Positions 34,748 to 44,000 of a stretch of DNA of 64,000 nt are shown one piece after another. Origin of the DNA: an uncultured Ruminococcus sp. (GTDB taxonomy: Bacteria > Bacillota > Clostridia > Oscillospirales > Ruminococcaceae); NCBI GenBank assembly GCA_947627625.1, contig CANQWR010000003.1:1-64000 (forward strand), written 5' to 3'. The translations under genes were made by a program, and so were the position numbers. The notes below the pieces were generated by a model. It worked only from the letters and a program-made list of their open reading frames with translations, did no database searches and was not told the origin of the DNA. How positions within the stretch are numbered: position 1 is the stretch's first letter; every line of letters starts with the position of its first letter.

Positions 34748-35821
34748 TTATTCCCGTGAGCAGTATTTTATTCTGTCCGACCATATGTCGCACAGTTCCG
34801 ATGCGGTTTCGGAGGAGTAAGCCTGAACTGTCACGGAAACTCTGTTTTTTCCGCTTCTGTCTATTATAACTCTGCTGTCCCTGCGGTTTATCACACGATT
34901 TTCATTTTCGGCAAAGTGGTCAATGGCGACCTCTCTGCTGACACTCACGGGAGTCGGTATGCTCTCAACAGTCCTCTCAAAGTTCAGCCTGTCCGAAAAA
35001 AGGTGTACAGCCATATAGAGAGGATCATTGAGAAAACGCTCGGGCACAACTCCCTCCGGTACTCCCTCTGAAACAGAATATCTCCTTATTTTCGGACTTT
35101 TCAGGGCAAAGTGAAAACTGTCGGGCAGATAGACCTTTTCAAGCCTGTCACGGTTCATTTTGATGTAGGTCCAGACAAGTTTTTCATACGGGATAAAGCC
35201 GTATTTCAACGAACAGGCGTTTACTCTGTCGCAACTGTCGGGTATCTGCAACATTAGCGAATCGTCCTCCCCAGAAAAAAATTCAAGCCACAAAAGCCTT
35301 AGCGACCTGTCTCCGCAACTTATTCCCGCCTGAAGCGACAAGCCCGAACCCGTGAGAGAGTCCGCTATATTATTTATATATATGTCCCTGAAAGAGGTAC
35401 AGCAGTTTATTTTCCCCGCTTTTCGGACCGGTTTTGCGGGGGACGACAGAAAAATTTTTTTGAGAACACTGTCCGCCAATGGCACACCGTGGCGGTCAAA
35501 GAACATTATTTTCAGAGAGGGCGAATTGCAGATAAATACTCCGCAGTCCGCCGACAAGAGAGGTATCCCGAACCTGAAAGACAGCACGTCACTGTTTTCG
35601 CACATATATACTTCACTCCCGCACTCCGCAATTCCCGAACAGAGAGCGTACAGAGAGTGCAGTCTGCCGTAGGACGAGCAAGAGACACTTATTCGCCCAA
35701 ATATCCCCGAGAGAGTTCTGCCGAGTGAGGTCATACCCTCTGAGCCGATACTTCCTCCCGAAAATTCCTCACAAAAGCTGTCCTGAAACCTGAAATAGCC
35801 GTTTTCTCCTATATATCCCAT
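34748..35821 (-). CDS. Degenerate phosphohexomutase-like protein, probably non-catalytic
   Basis: The 357-residue product follows the alpha-D-phosphohexomutase pattern without its active-site residues. GGSIGSEGMTSLGRTLSGIFGRISVSCSSYGRLHSLYALCSG parallels the family opening (GRDTR becomes SCSSYGR). ADCGVFICNSPSLKIMFFDRHGVPL sits where active enzymes have DAGVMISASHNP, so the phosphoserine is lost. The C-terminus, SRVIIDRSGKNRVSVTVQAYSSETASELCDIWSDRI, mirrors the phosphate-binding domain (RPSGTEPKIRVYVEA). It is about 100 residues shorter than active mutases, mostly in the middle. I infer a diverged, likely regulatory or binding protein. The symporter gene lies upstream on the same strand with a 106-bp AT-rich gap. 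Confidence 0.6.
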   Translation of the reverse strand: MGYIGENGYFRFQDSFCEEFSGGSIGSEGMTSLGRTLSGIFGRISVSCSSYGRLHSLYALCSGIAECGSEVYMCENSDVLSFRFGIPLLSADCGVFICNSPSLKIMFFDRHGVPLADSVLKKIFLSSPAKPVRKAGKINCCTSFRDIYINNIADSLTGSGLSLQAGISCGDRSLRLLWLEFFSGEDDSLMLQIPDSCDRVNACSLKYGFIPYEKLVWTYIKMNRDRLEKVYLPDSFHFALKSPKIRRYSVSEGVPEGVVPERFLNDPLYMAVHLFSDRLNFERTVESIPTPVSVSREVAIDHFAENENRVINRRDSRVIIDRSGKNRVSVTVQAYSSETASELCDIWSDRIKYCSRE

Positions 35822-35927
35822 AATTATCTCCCCTGCTCCGTGTTTTTGATTATTTTTAATTATTTTTAATTTAATTATATATTATATAATATAAATTTAA
35901 TATAATTATTGGATATATTGCGGAGTT

Positions 35928-37211
35928 TTATTCAGGTCTCCTGACTTTTCCCGACAGGATCAGGAGGGCGGTTATGTTCGGGAGAGCCATAAGACCGTTG
36001 AATATGTCGGAGACCGTCCAGACAGTTTTCATTGTAAAGAGCACTCCCAGAGACGAGACAGCCGAGAACAGTATACAGAAAATTTTTCCGTATCTGCCGT
36101 GGGAGAGGTACAGCAGAGCCTGTTTTCCGCAGTAGCACCAGCCTATCACCGTGCAGAACGCAAAAACAGCCGTCTCAAAGCAGAGAAACAGGTCGGAGAA
36201 GTTCCCCATAACGGAAAAAAACGCTGTGTTTACGGGATTTTCCGCACTCCCCGAATCGGAACACAGTATCACAAGAGCCGTGAGGGTACAGCAGATTATT
36301 GTGTCAAAAAAGACTTCAAACATACTCCAGATACTCTGAGTGTGCGGGGAACTGTCCTTTGAGGAGCTGTGCAGGATAGGGGAACTCCCAAGCCCTGCCT
36401 CGTTTGAGAATATCCCCCGTCTTATCCCGACAGAAATCGCATAGCCCGATATTCCCCCGACAGTCTGCCTGAAACCAAAAGCCTGTGAGAAAATTTCGGA
36501 AAAGACACGGGGGAGATTTTCACGGAATTTTATTATTATAACTACCCCGAAAACGGCGTACAGTACCGACGCAAGCGGTAAGAGAAACTGTGCGGAAGTA
36601 CCCGTTCGCTCCGCTCCTCCGCTGACTACTCCAAATATCACCGCAAATACTGCCACCGCAAGAAAAAAGCTGTCCACACGGGCTATACTCCTGAGATTTT
36701 CGGAAAATGTGTTGACCTGGACCATTCCCCCCATGCCAAACGATGCAAGCACACACGATACCGCAAAAAAGCAGGCGAGAAATCTGCTCTTCAAACCCTT
36801 TTCAAGATACGCAAAAGTACCCGAAATTTTTTCGTCACCATAAAATGCCGAAAGACTGTTTTCGGCGTAAACTACAGCCATTCCGAAAAATGCAGACACC
36901 CACATCCAAAAAACCGCCCCTGCTCCGCCCATTGCTATTGCAGATGCGACACCCGTTATATTTCCCGTACCCATAGCCGTTCCGAGCGACATACAGACCG
37001 TTTTTATCTGACTTATACCGCCTTTTTGTGCGGAATCTGAATAAATATTTCTTTCGGAGTGTCCCAATGATTTAATCAAATCAAACAGGTCAAGCTGAAT
37101 GAATTTCAGTCTGACAGTGTAAATGACACCTGTTATTATTATCAAAAATACAAGAATGTCACTCCAGACGAGTGAATTTATTTTGTCAAAAATAATATTT
37201 ATGCTGTCTAT
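35928..37211 (-). CDS. Alanine/glycine:cation symporter (AGCS family), apparent AUA start
   Basis: The protein carries AGCS signatures: MSLGTAMGTGNITGVASAIAMGGAGAVFWMWVSAFFGM, GGMVQVNT, and GIRRGIFSNEAGLGSSPILHSSSK. About ten membrane segments are visible. The family imports alanine or glycine with sodium or protons. The longest frame with a usual start begins at TTG 37145 but has no ribosome site and cuts the first helix. The open frame continues upstream with family-like residues (INSLVWSDILVFL) to an AGGAGG at 37226-37221, and the only codon at proper spacing (9 nt) is ATA at 37211-37209. No ATG, GTG or TTG exists between the upstream stop (37235-37233) and 37145. From the AUA the product has 427 residues, near normal. 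Confidence 0.85.
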   Translation of the reverse strand: MDSINIIFDKINSLVWSDILVFLIIITGVIYTVRLKFIQLDLFDLIKSLGHSERNIYSDSAQKGGISQIKTVCMSLGTAMGTGNITGVASAIAMGGAGAVFWMWVSAFFGMAVVYAENSLSAFYGDEKISGTFAYLEKGLKSRFLACFFAVSCVLASFGMGGMVQVNTFSENLRSIARVDSFFLAVAVFAVIFGVVSGGAERTGTSAQFLLPLASVLYAVFGVVIIIKFRENLPRVFSEIFSQAFGFRQTVGGISGYAISVGIRRGIFSNEAGLGSSPILHSSSKDSSPHTQSIWSMFEVFFDTIICCTLTALVILCSDSGSAENPVNTAFFSVMGNFSDLFLCFETAVFAFCTVIGWCYCGKQALLYLSHGRYGKIFCILFSAVSSLGVLFTMKTVWTVSDIFNGLMALPNITALLILSGKVRRPE

Positions 37212-37368
37212 GCCGGATACCCTCCTTTCAAATCAAAATAATCAAAATAATTAAAACAAATTACAGCGGAATTTTTTACAAAAAAGGTATACTTTCTGAA
37301 ATATTTGTGCTATAATATAAATATTACATATCTGAGAAAATATTACAGTGAGGAGTGATTTTTTACCC

Positions 37369-37821
37369 GTGAAACAGTATAAACCCGACAAAAACGGTCT
37401 TGTCACAATAAAAATTCTGACAGCAGTAGTGACTGTGGTACTCATAACGGCTGTACGCCTTTATCTCCCCGTGACATCGCTGAACATAATAATATCTTCC
37501 GCAATTCTGGCTGTGGCAGTATTTGCGATATTTATATATCTTCCGCTTTATTTCAAGTCCCTGAGATATGAATCCTCTGACGAAGAGATAACGAGAGTAA
37601 GCGGAGTATTCATAAAGAGACACCAGTCCGTCAGATACGACACTGTGCAGTACACGACAGTCGTGAGTATGCCCTTTTCGCAGTACACCGGACTGAATTT
37701 CCTGATTTTCTTTGTGTACGGCGGTCAGCTCACACTCCTCTTTCTAAGTCAGTCGGACGCTGTTGAGATACTCCACCGCACAGGAAATTCCGATATGCCG
37801 GAGGTCAGAAATGTACCATGA
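37369..37821 (+). CDS. Bacterial PH-domain membrane protein (YdbS-like)
   Basis: The product is about 150 residues from GTG 37369, with AGGAGTGA upstream at a slightly long spacing; GTG 37348 is the alternative. Two membrane helices lie near residues 14-34 and 40-62, followed by a bPH2 domain (YFKSLRYESSDEEITRVSGVFIKRHQSVRYDTVQYTTV). It matches the YdbS half of the YdbS/YdbT pair known in Firmicutes, whose function is little understood but includes protection against certain bacteriocins in Bacillus. The next gene overlaps its end by 11 nt. A TATAAT at 37312-37317 may be its -10. Confidence 0.75.
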   Translation: MKQYKPDKNGLVTIKILTAVVTVVLITAVRLYLPVTSLNIIISSAILAVAVFAIFIYLPLYFKSLRYESSDEEITRVSGVFIKRHQSVRYDTVQYTTVVSMPFSQYTGLNFLIFFVYGGQLTLLFLSQSDAVEILHRTGNSDMPEVRNVP

Positions 37822-39277
37822 ACACCCCGTCAGGATCATGAAATACTCCCTGAAAAATATATGGCTTCTGATATTCCCCCTCCTGAGAGGTCTGAACGTC
37901 TTCCGCTTCAATGCACAGGATTTCTATATCTGGCTTAAAGGTGCATGGCTCGACATACTCGTCATAGGTATAATTATGCTTTTCGGCTTTGTGCAGTGGT
38001 ACTTTTCAAGAATTTATATTCTTGAGGACTCAATAGTCCACAGAAGCGGTTTTCTGCTGAGAGTCAGAAAAGCCGTGCCCTTTGACAGCGTGAGTGTCGC
38101 AACGGCTGAGTACCCTTTTTATCTGATACCCATAAAGGGCGTGAGACTTAGCTGTGACACAAGGGCGGGGTTCGCAAAGAGTGCCGATATGAAAGTACTC
38201 GTGACGGAAAAAGTCTGTCGGGAAATTATGAAACATATGCCCGATGTAGTCCAGAAAGATATAAACAGCGACATAAAAAAGCCCAATGCCGTCTCCGTAC
38301 TGCTCTTTTCCGTCTTCTTTTCAAGCGGTTTTTCGGGAGTTGTCTATATAACAGCTTTTTTCATGAAGGGCGGAAATATCGCTCACGATATAATTTTAAT
38401 GTACCTGAACAGGGTGACGGAGGCGACCGAAAAAATAAGCAGTAAATTTCTCCTGAAGATACCCGCTGTGGCTCTTATTGTGGGAGTAATTTTCGTCAGT
38501 GCGTGGCTGTTGTCGTTTTTTGTGAATATGCTGAGATATTCCAGATTCCACATAGAGAGCGATATGAAGTGCATAAAAATAGCGTGCGGAATAACTAATA
38601 GGAGAGAGTACAGGATAAAAGTCTCCCACATGAACTATATAGACCTCAGACAGAATTTGATTATGAAAATTGCAGGGGCTGTCAGTGTGAGCGTCAGCTG
38701 TGCGGGGTACGGTGCGGACTCCCACCACATTCCCGTACTCCTGCCCATAAAAATGGAGAAACATATCGGGAAAAGTCTCTCGAAATTCGGCGTTGCATCG
38801 GACATAGAACGTGATTTCAAGCCAAAAATTACAAGTTGGTTCAACTACACTTTCCAACCGCTGATTTTTTCAATCGCACTCTTCCCCGCAAACAGTCTCT
38901 TTGTGAAATTTTTCCCGAACTTTGCGGAACTCTCACGCTTTTTTGCCATAATGCTTGAAATACCTGCGGTGTGGCTGATAATCGTGAAAACGGCTGCACT
39001 CCTGACAAGCGGTATATCGTTCTATGATGACAAAATACTGCTGAAATGCAGTCACCTGACAGATTTTCACACCATAATATCCGACAGGGCAAACGCCGTC
39101 AAACTCGAAATAAGGCAGACTGTTTTTCAGAAAATAAGCAAAAAATGCAGCGTGAGCGTGTGGCTGTGCGGGGAAAAACGCTCCAAATACACGGTGCGGG
39201 CTATAAATATGAGTGATGCCGTAAAGATAGCGGACATTCTCGGTCACGAAATATCGCATAAAAATTATTTGATATAA
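37811..39277 (+). CDS. Bacterial PH-domain membrane protein (YdbT-like)
   Basis: The product has 488 residues from ATG 37811, chosen because GGAGGTC is 5 nt upstream. It has pairs of membrane helices near residues 20-60, 180-215 and 345-390, and repeated bPH2 domains after each pair (RIYILEDSIVHRSGFLLRVRKAVPFDSVSVATAEYP; RFHIESDMKCIKIACGITNRREYRIKVSHMNYIDLRQNL; a third partial copy near 400-480). This is the architecture of YdbT, partner of YdbS. The start lies inside the end of the preceding gene, indicating translational coupling. The exact biochemical role is unknown. Confidence 0.78.
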   Translation: MYHEHPVRIMKYSLKNIWLLIFPLLRGLNVFRFNAQDFYIWLKGAWLDILVIGIIMLFGFVQWYFSRIYILEDSIVHRSGFLLRVRKAVPFDSVSVATAEYPFYLIPIKGVRLSCDTRAGFAKSADMKVLVTEKVCREIMKHMPDVVQKDINSDIKKPNAVSVLLFSVFFSSGFSGVVYITAFFMKGGNIAHDIILMYLNRVTEATEKISSKFLLKIPAVALIVGVIFVSAWLLSFFVNMLRYSRFHIESDMKCIKIACGITNRREYRIKVSHMNYIDLRQNLIMKIAGAVSVSVSCAGYGADSHHIPVLLPIKMEKHIGKSLSKFGVASDIERDFKPKITSWFNYTFQPLIFSIALFPANSLFVKFFPNFAELSRFFAIMLEIPAVWLIIVKTAALLTSGISFYDDKILLKCSHLTDFHTIISDRANAVKLEIRQTVFQKISKKCSVSVWLCGEKRSKYTVRAINMSDAVKIADILGHEISHKNYLI

Positions 39278-39290
39278 TTTTTTTAATAAA

Positions 39291-39570
39291 GGGGAACTTT
39301 GCCCCACCCCCTTTGACCCCCAAAATTAACACAGTAAACTGTCACGGGGTACAACACTCCTGTCTCAAATTTTTTCTTGTTTCCATCATGGGGGGGTCGG
39401 GTGTGCTTCCCCTGTGGGAATAATCATGGGGGGTCTGGGGGGATACTTCCCCCCAGCGGGGTCAAGGGGCGGAGCCCCTTGTGGGGGTTCAGGGGGCAAA
39501 GCCCCCTGCCTCTTATCGTTCTAATGGGTGTTTGGGAACAATGCCCCTTGTCGTTCCACTCCCCAAAATT
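39291..39570 (-). repeat. C/G-rich palindromic intergenic element, copy 2
   Basis: It lies inverted relative to copy 1: CATGGGGGG at the left side and GCCTCTTATCGTTCTAA at the right (about 39508-39525) are the reverse complement of the boundaries seen at 34388-34492. It contains AGGGGGCAAAGCCCCCT and AAGGGGCGGAGCCCCTT palindromes. A second, partial C-rich segment (39291-39335) precedes it. Confidence 0.8.
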
Positions 39571-39589
39571 TTTGAATTTCAAAAAACTG

Positions 39590-39618
39590 TTGACATACGG
39601 GAGAAAATTCAGTATAAT
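39590..39618 (+). promoter_or_regulatory. Consensus promoter of RNase J
   Basis: TTGACA (39590-39595) and TATAAT (39613-39618), 17-bp spacer, perfect consensus, placed directly after repeat copy 2. Confidence 0.85.
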
Positions 39619-39870
39619 AGTATATGTACAATTTTTGTATCGTGAATCCAAAGCTTTATACTCCCCCTTTTCTTGCGGAGTGTACGGCTTGTTATATATT
39701 TAATCTAATTTAATCTAATCTGATTTATATCTCTGAACGTAATCGGACTTTTTTAATCCGTCCGTAGAGAAATCTGTTTTCCGGAAATTTCTCCGGATAC
39801 ATCTCTGATTTTTATATTTTTTTACACCACCGAAACCAATTTGTACAAGACAAAGAAAGCGAGGTTTTAC
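39619..39870 (+). promoter_or_regulatory. Long 5' leader of RNase J
   Basis: A 250-nt untranslated leader precedes the ATG at 39871. It holds a tandem TTTAATCTAA run (about 39700-39720) and a cluster of stems around 39745-39810, including CGGACTTTTTTAATCCG and CCGGAAATTTCTCCGG. No coding frame with a ribosome site is seen. No known riboswitch is recognised; autoregulation through mRNA cleavage is possible, as for other RNases. Confidence 0.4.
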
Positions 39871-41706
39871 ATGAACGAAAAAGATCTGACAAAAAAGACT
39901 GCCGAAAACGGCGGTACACCGACACAGAAGAGAAAGTACACAAGAAAAAAACCTGAGACGGCAACGCCTGTCGCAACTGTCGCACCCGCTGAGGAGACAG
40001 AGGAAACTGCAAAGTCTGCAAGGGGCAGAAAGCCCAAAGACGGCAGAAAAACTCCCGTCAGAATAATTCCTCTCGGAGGTCTCAACGAAATAGGCAAGAA
40101 TATGACAGTTTTTGAGTGTTCAAACGATATGTTTATTCTCGACTGCGGTCTTGCATTCCCCGACCAGGATATGCCCGGCGTGGACATAGTAATTCCCGAT
40201 TTTACCTATGTTGAGCGAAATGCAAATAAAATCAGGGGTATTGTCATCACTCACGGTCACGAAGACCACATAGGCGGTCTTGCGTATCTTCTGAAAAAAA
40301 TAAACGCTCCCGTCTATGCCACAAGGCTGACTATAGGTCTCATAGAGGGGAAACTAAAAGAACAGGGGCTTTTCGGAAAAGTCAAACTTAATATAGTAGA
40401 GCCGAAAAAGACCGTTAAAATGGGCTGTATGGCTGTGGAGTTCATAAAGGTGAACCACTCCATTCCCGATTCTGTCGGTATGGCTATACACACTCCTGCG
40501 GGCGTGATAGTCCACACGGGTGACTTCAAAGTTGACTACTCCCCCATAGACGGTAAAATCATTGACCTTGCAAGATTCGGCGAACTCGGCAACAAGGGCG
40601 TACTCGCACTTATGTCCGACTCAACTAACGCTGAAAGAGCAGGCTATACCCACTCGGAACGCACTGTCGGGGAGTCCTTTGACAGACTTTTCCAGAAGGC
40701 TGAGGGCAAGAGAATTATAATAGCTACTTTTTCGTCCAATATACACAGGGTACAGCAAATCATAAATTCCGCATCAAGATACAAGAGAAAAGTCGCTATA
40801 TTCGGCAGGAGTATGGTGAACGTCATGAATACCGCTATAGAACTCGGCTATCTTGAAGTTCCTCCAAACACTATAATCGACATAGAGATGATGGGAAATT
40901 ACAGAAATGACCAGATAGTCCTGATAACTACGGGAAGTCAGGGAGAACCTATGTCCGCACTCACAAGAATGGCTATGAACGACCACAGGTCTGTTGTAAT
41001 AACTCCGCAGGACTTTATAATAATATCTGCAACTCCTATCCCCGGAAATGAAAAATACGTCACAAGAGTTGTGAACGAACTGATGAAATCGGGGGCGGAA
41101 GTGGTCTATGAAGCCATGTATGAAGTACACGTCTCCGGTCACGCCTGTCAGGAGGAGCTGAAACTCATGCTCGCCCTCACAAAGCCTAAATTCTTTATAC
41201 CTGTACACGGTGAGTACAAACACCTCAAAAAGCACGCAAGCCTTGCAATGCAGATGGGCATTCCCGAAAAAAATATAATAGTCGCCGAAATAGGAAACGT
41301 CATAGAGTCGGACGGCGTTAGCATGAAAGTAACTTCTCAAGTTCCCGCAGGACGCATTCTTGTGGACGGTCTCGGTGTCGGTGACGTTGGTTCTATAGTC
41401 CTCAGAGACAGAAAACATCTCGCTCAGGACGGTCTTATAATAGTCGTCATAGGAATAGAGCGTTCGACAAACGAAATAGTTGCAGGTCCTGACATAATTT
41501 CAAGGGGATTTGTCTATGTAAGGGAGTCGGAGTCGCTTATTATCCACGCAAGACGTGTCGTGCAATATACTCTCTCATCATGCAGTCCCGCCGAACTCAG
41601 GGAGTGGAACACCCTGAAAAACAAGATGCGTGACGCTCTTTCGGATTATATCTACCAGAAGACAAAGAGAAGCCCTATGATTCTGCCGATAATAATGGAG
41701 ACTTGA
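39871..41706 (+). CDS. rnj: Ribonuclease J
   Basis: The product has 611 residues from ATG 39871 (GCGAGG site). The first 60 residues are a low-complexity basic extension. The metallo-beta-lactamase core starts at RIIPLGGLNEIGKNMTV and carries the zinc motif ITHGHEDHIGG (His128, His130, Asp132, His133), PDSVGMAIHTPAGVIVHTGDFKVD, the beta-CASP block TTGSQGEPMSALTRMA, and HVSGHACQEELKLML with FIPVHGEYKHLKKHA. RNase J is the main 5'-to-3' exonuclease and endonuclease in RNA decay and rRNA maturation of Firmicutes. Full length and intact. Confidence 0.95.
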   Translation: MNEKDLTKKTAENGGTPTQKRKYTRKKPETATPVATVAPAEETEETAKSARGRKPKDGRKTPVRIIPLGGLNEIGKNMTVFECSNDMFILDCGLAFPDQDMPGVDIVIPDFTYVERNANKIRGIVITHGHEDHIGGLAYLLKKINAPVYATRLTIGLIEGKLKEQGLFGKVKLNIVEPKKTVKMGCMAVEFIKVNHSIPDSVGMAIHTPAGVIVHTGDFKVDYSPIDGKIIDLARFGELGNKGVLALMSDSTNAERAGYTHSERTVGESFDRLFQKAEGKRIIIATFSSNIHRVQQIINSASRYKRKVAIFGRSMVNVMNTAIELGYLEVPPNTIIDIEMMGNYRNDQIVLITTGSQGEPMSALTRMAMNDHRSVVITPQDFIIISATPIPGNEKYVTRVVNELMKSGAEVVYEAMYEVHVSGHACQEELKLMLALTKPKFFIPVHGEYKHLKKHASLAMQMGIPEKNIIVAEIGNVIESDGVSMKVTSQVPAGRILVDGLGVGDVGSIVLRDRKHLAQDGLIIVVIGIERSTNEIVAGPDIISRGFVYVRESESLIIHARRVVQYTLSSCSPAELREWNTLKNKMRDALSDYIYQKTKRSPMILPIIMET

Positions 41707-41732
41707 CGGTTACGGGGACAAGGACAAAAATA

Positions 41733-41980
41733 ATAACGATAGGAGGCAGGGGCGTTGCCCCCTGAACCCCCATCGGGGGCTTTGCCCCCGAACCCCCACC
41801 AAAGGGGGAAACCCCCTTTGGAAACCCGTTTTTATTACGCTGAAATTGTCCTTTAACTTTGAAAAAATTTTTTTCTGTGGCACTGCTCTAAAAAAACTAT
41901 TATGGGGGCGGGGTTTGGGGTGTCCCCATTTTCAAATCCCAAAGGGGCAAAACCCCAATATCCAAATAGCAACTCCCCCA
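41733..41980 (+). repeat. C/G-rich palindromic intergenic element, copy 3
   Basis: It begins AACGATAGGAGGCAGGGG, has GGGGGCTTTGCCCCC and the hairpin arm CCAAAGGGGGAAACCCCCTTTGG, then an AT-rich spacer (TTTTTTTCTGTGGCACTGCTC) and a second arm (ATGGGGGCGGGGTTTGGGG). The spacer is recognisably shared with copy 6 at 53165-53200. Confidence 0.78.
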
Positions 41981-42006
41981 AAAACAGGACAGAAAGGAGT
42001 CGGAAG

Positions 42007-43980
42007 TTGAAAAAAAAATCACCGGCAGTTTTTGTACTGCTCGTCTTTTCTCTCGTGCTGACAGCTTTTGCTTCGGCAGGAATACTGTTCAATTACCATG
42101 AACTGCTGGGTCTCTTAATGACTGTCGCTATGACAGTCCTGTCCGCAATGATTCTCGCTCTCGTGGCAGGATATGTCCACAACTCAATGAAATTTGTCTC
42201 AAAAATGAACTCCTGTCTTGAAAACTCCGTTGCGGAATATGTGAACCTCCTCCCCGCTCCCGTTGCCGTCATAAACAACAGGAGACAGTTCGTCTGGTAT
42301 AATCAGCTTTTTTCCGAAAAAATAGGTCTCGGTGCGGAACTCTACGGTATGGATTTCGAGGGCTTTGTAAAGACCGACATAGATTTTTTGGAGTCAAACG
42401 GCTTTGCGGTGTGCCATGTGAACGGTGCGGATTACAAAGTAAAAAGCAGTAAATTCCAAAAGGACGATGTTGAACTCACTATTCTGTACTTCCACGATGA
42501 GACGGCTTATCTTTCTCTTAAAAAAGAGTCGGAGGAGTCAAAGCCGAATGTGGTCATACTCACTATCGACAGCTATGACGAAATAATGCAGAACGCAAAG
42601 GAGAGCGAAAAGGCTCAGGCTTCTGTTGAAGCGGAGAAACTTATAGAGCAGTTCATGAGCGGTCACAACGGTCTTGTGAGAAAGACAAGTTCAAATACGT
42701 TCTTTGCCGTCATAGAGACAAGACATCTCAATGAGCTTATAGCCGAAAAGTTCAAAATACTCGACGAGGCGAGAAATATCATGATTGCCTCCAAATATCA
42801 GCTGACTTTTTCAATCGGAATAGGACAGAACGCTTCGGACCTTGCGGAGAGCGAACAGATCGCAAAACAGTGTCTTGATATGGCTCTCGGACGTGGCGGA
42901 GACCAGGCTGTCCTGAAAACAGACAGCGGTTACAGGTTCTTTGGCGGTGTCTCAAAGGGAGTTGAAAAAAAGTCAAGGGCAAAGACGAGAATTATCGCAA
43001 ATGCACTTCAGGATATAATTCTGAGTTCATCGAGAGTTTTCATAATGGGACACCGTTTCGGAGACCTCGATTCGGTGGGGGCTTCTTGCGGTCTTGCAGG
43101 AGCTGTCAGACTTTTCGGTATAGAAGTACATATAGCAGTCGACCGTTCAAGAAATCTTGCGTCACATCTCATTGACATGGTTGAGGAAAAGACGGACAGT
43201 GAGCTTTTTATAACCCCATATGATGCGGTTTCCGAAATAGGGCGTGACGATTTGCTGATAGTCGTGGACACCCACAACAAGGACATTGTTGAGAGCAGAG
43301 AACTCTACGAAAAAGCTAAGTCTGTAGTCGTGATAGACCACCACCGAAAGACTGTGAATTTCATTGACAATGCTGTAATATTTCACCACGAACCCTATGC
43401 TTCGTCCGCCTGTGAGATGGTGACGGAAATAATAGAGTATTTCAGGTTTCCCGACAACGGCAAAATCGACTCCTTCTATGCGGACGCACTCCTTGCGGGA
43501 ATAATGCTCGACACCAAAAATTTCGTCATGCGTACGGGTGTCAGGACTTTTGAGGCGGGAGCGTTTCTCAGAAAACTCGGTGCGGACACCGTTGCCGTGA
43601 AACTGCTTTTTTCGAGTTCAATAGACTCCTACAAGCGGAGAAGTCAGATAGTGTCATCGGCTAAAATACACGGGAACTGTGCAGTCGCTTCGGCTGATTT
43701 CAAGTGTGACGATATACGGGTAGTCGCACCACAGGCGGCAGACGAACTCCTCACGATAAGCGGTGTGGACGCATCTTTTGTTGTGTACAAAACAGGCAGT
43801 ATCGCCAACATTTCCGCACGCTCTCTCGGTGCGGTGAATGTGCAGGTGATTATGGAGAAACTCGGCGGAGGAGGTCATCAGACTATGGCTGCCACTCAAC
43901 TGGACGGATTTTCAGTTCAGGAGGCTGTCGACAAGCTGATCTCTGCCATAGACGAGAGAGAAAGTGAAGTCACGGAGTAA
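42007..43980 (+). CDS. gdpP: GdpP-type cyclic-di-AMP phosphodiesterase
   Basis: The product has 658 residues from TTG 42007, chosen because AAAGGAG lies 7 nt upstream and the longer open frame runs through repeat DNA. Two membrane helices lie at about 5-28 and 34-57, a PAS-like domain at about 75-170 and a degenerate GGDEF domain at about 180-315. The DHH/DHHA1 phosphodiesterase follows: GHRFGDLDSVGAS near 349-360, VVDTHN near 419, DHH at 444-446, and GGGGHQTMAATQ near the end. GdpP hydrolyses c-di-AMP, which controls osmotic balance, wall stress and beta-lactam tolerance. It sits upstream of rplI and dnaB, a common Firmicutes arrangement. Confidence 0.93.
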   Translation: MKKKSPAVFVLLVFSLVLTAFASAGILFNYHELLGLLMTVAMTVLSAMILALVAGYVHNSMKFVSKMNSCLENSVAEYVNLLPAPVAVINNRRQFVWYNQLFSEKIGLGAELYGMDFEGFVKTDIDFLESNGFAVCHVNGADYKVKSSKFQKDDVELTILYFHDETAYLSLKKESEESKPNVVILTIDSYDEIMQNAKESEKAQASVEAEKLIEQFMSGHNGLVRKTSSNTFFAVIETRHLNELIAEKFKILDEARNIMIASKYQLTFSIGIGQNASDLAESEQIAKQCLDMALGRGGDQAVLKTDSGYRFFGGVSKGVEKKSRAKTRIIANALQDIILSSSRVFIMGHRFGDLDSVGASCGLAGAVRLFGIEVHIAVDRSRNLASHLIDMVEEKTDSELFITPYDAVSEIGRDDLLIVVDTHNKDIVESRELYEKAKSVVVIDHHRKTVNFIDNAVIFHHEPYASSACEMVTEIIEYFRFPDNGKIDSFYADALLAGIMLDTKNFVMRTGVRTFEAGAFLRKLGADTVAVKLLFSSSIDSYKRRSQIVSSAKIHGNCAVASADFKCDDIRVVAPQAADELLTISGVDASFVVYKTGSIANISARSLGAVNVQVIMEKLGGGGHQTMAATQLDGFSVQEAVDKLISAIDERESEVTE

Positions 43981-44000
43981 TTTTTTGATTTGTGGACTGT

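Noticed and set aside
39377-39703. Open frame of 108 codons through repeat copy 2, and similar frames at 49448, 53201 and 41902
   Set aside because: They read low-complexity Gly/Pro/Trp/Ser translated from the C/G-rich repeat, have no ribosome sites, and are not conserved in frame between copies.
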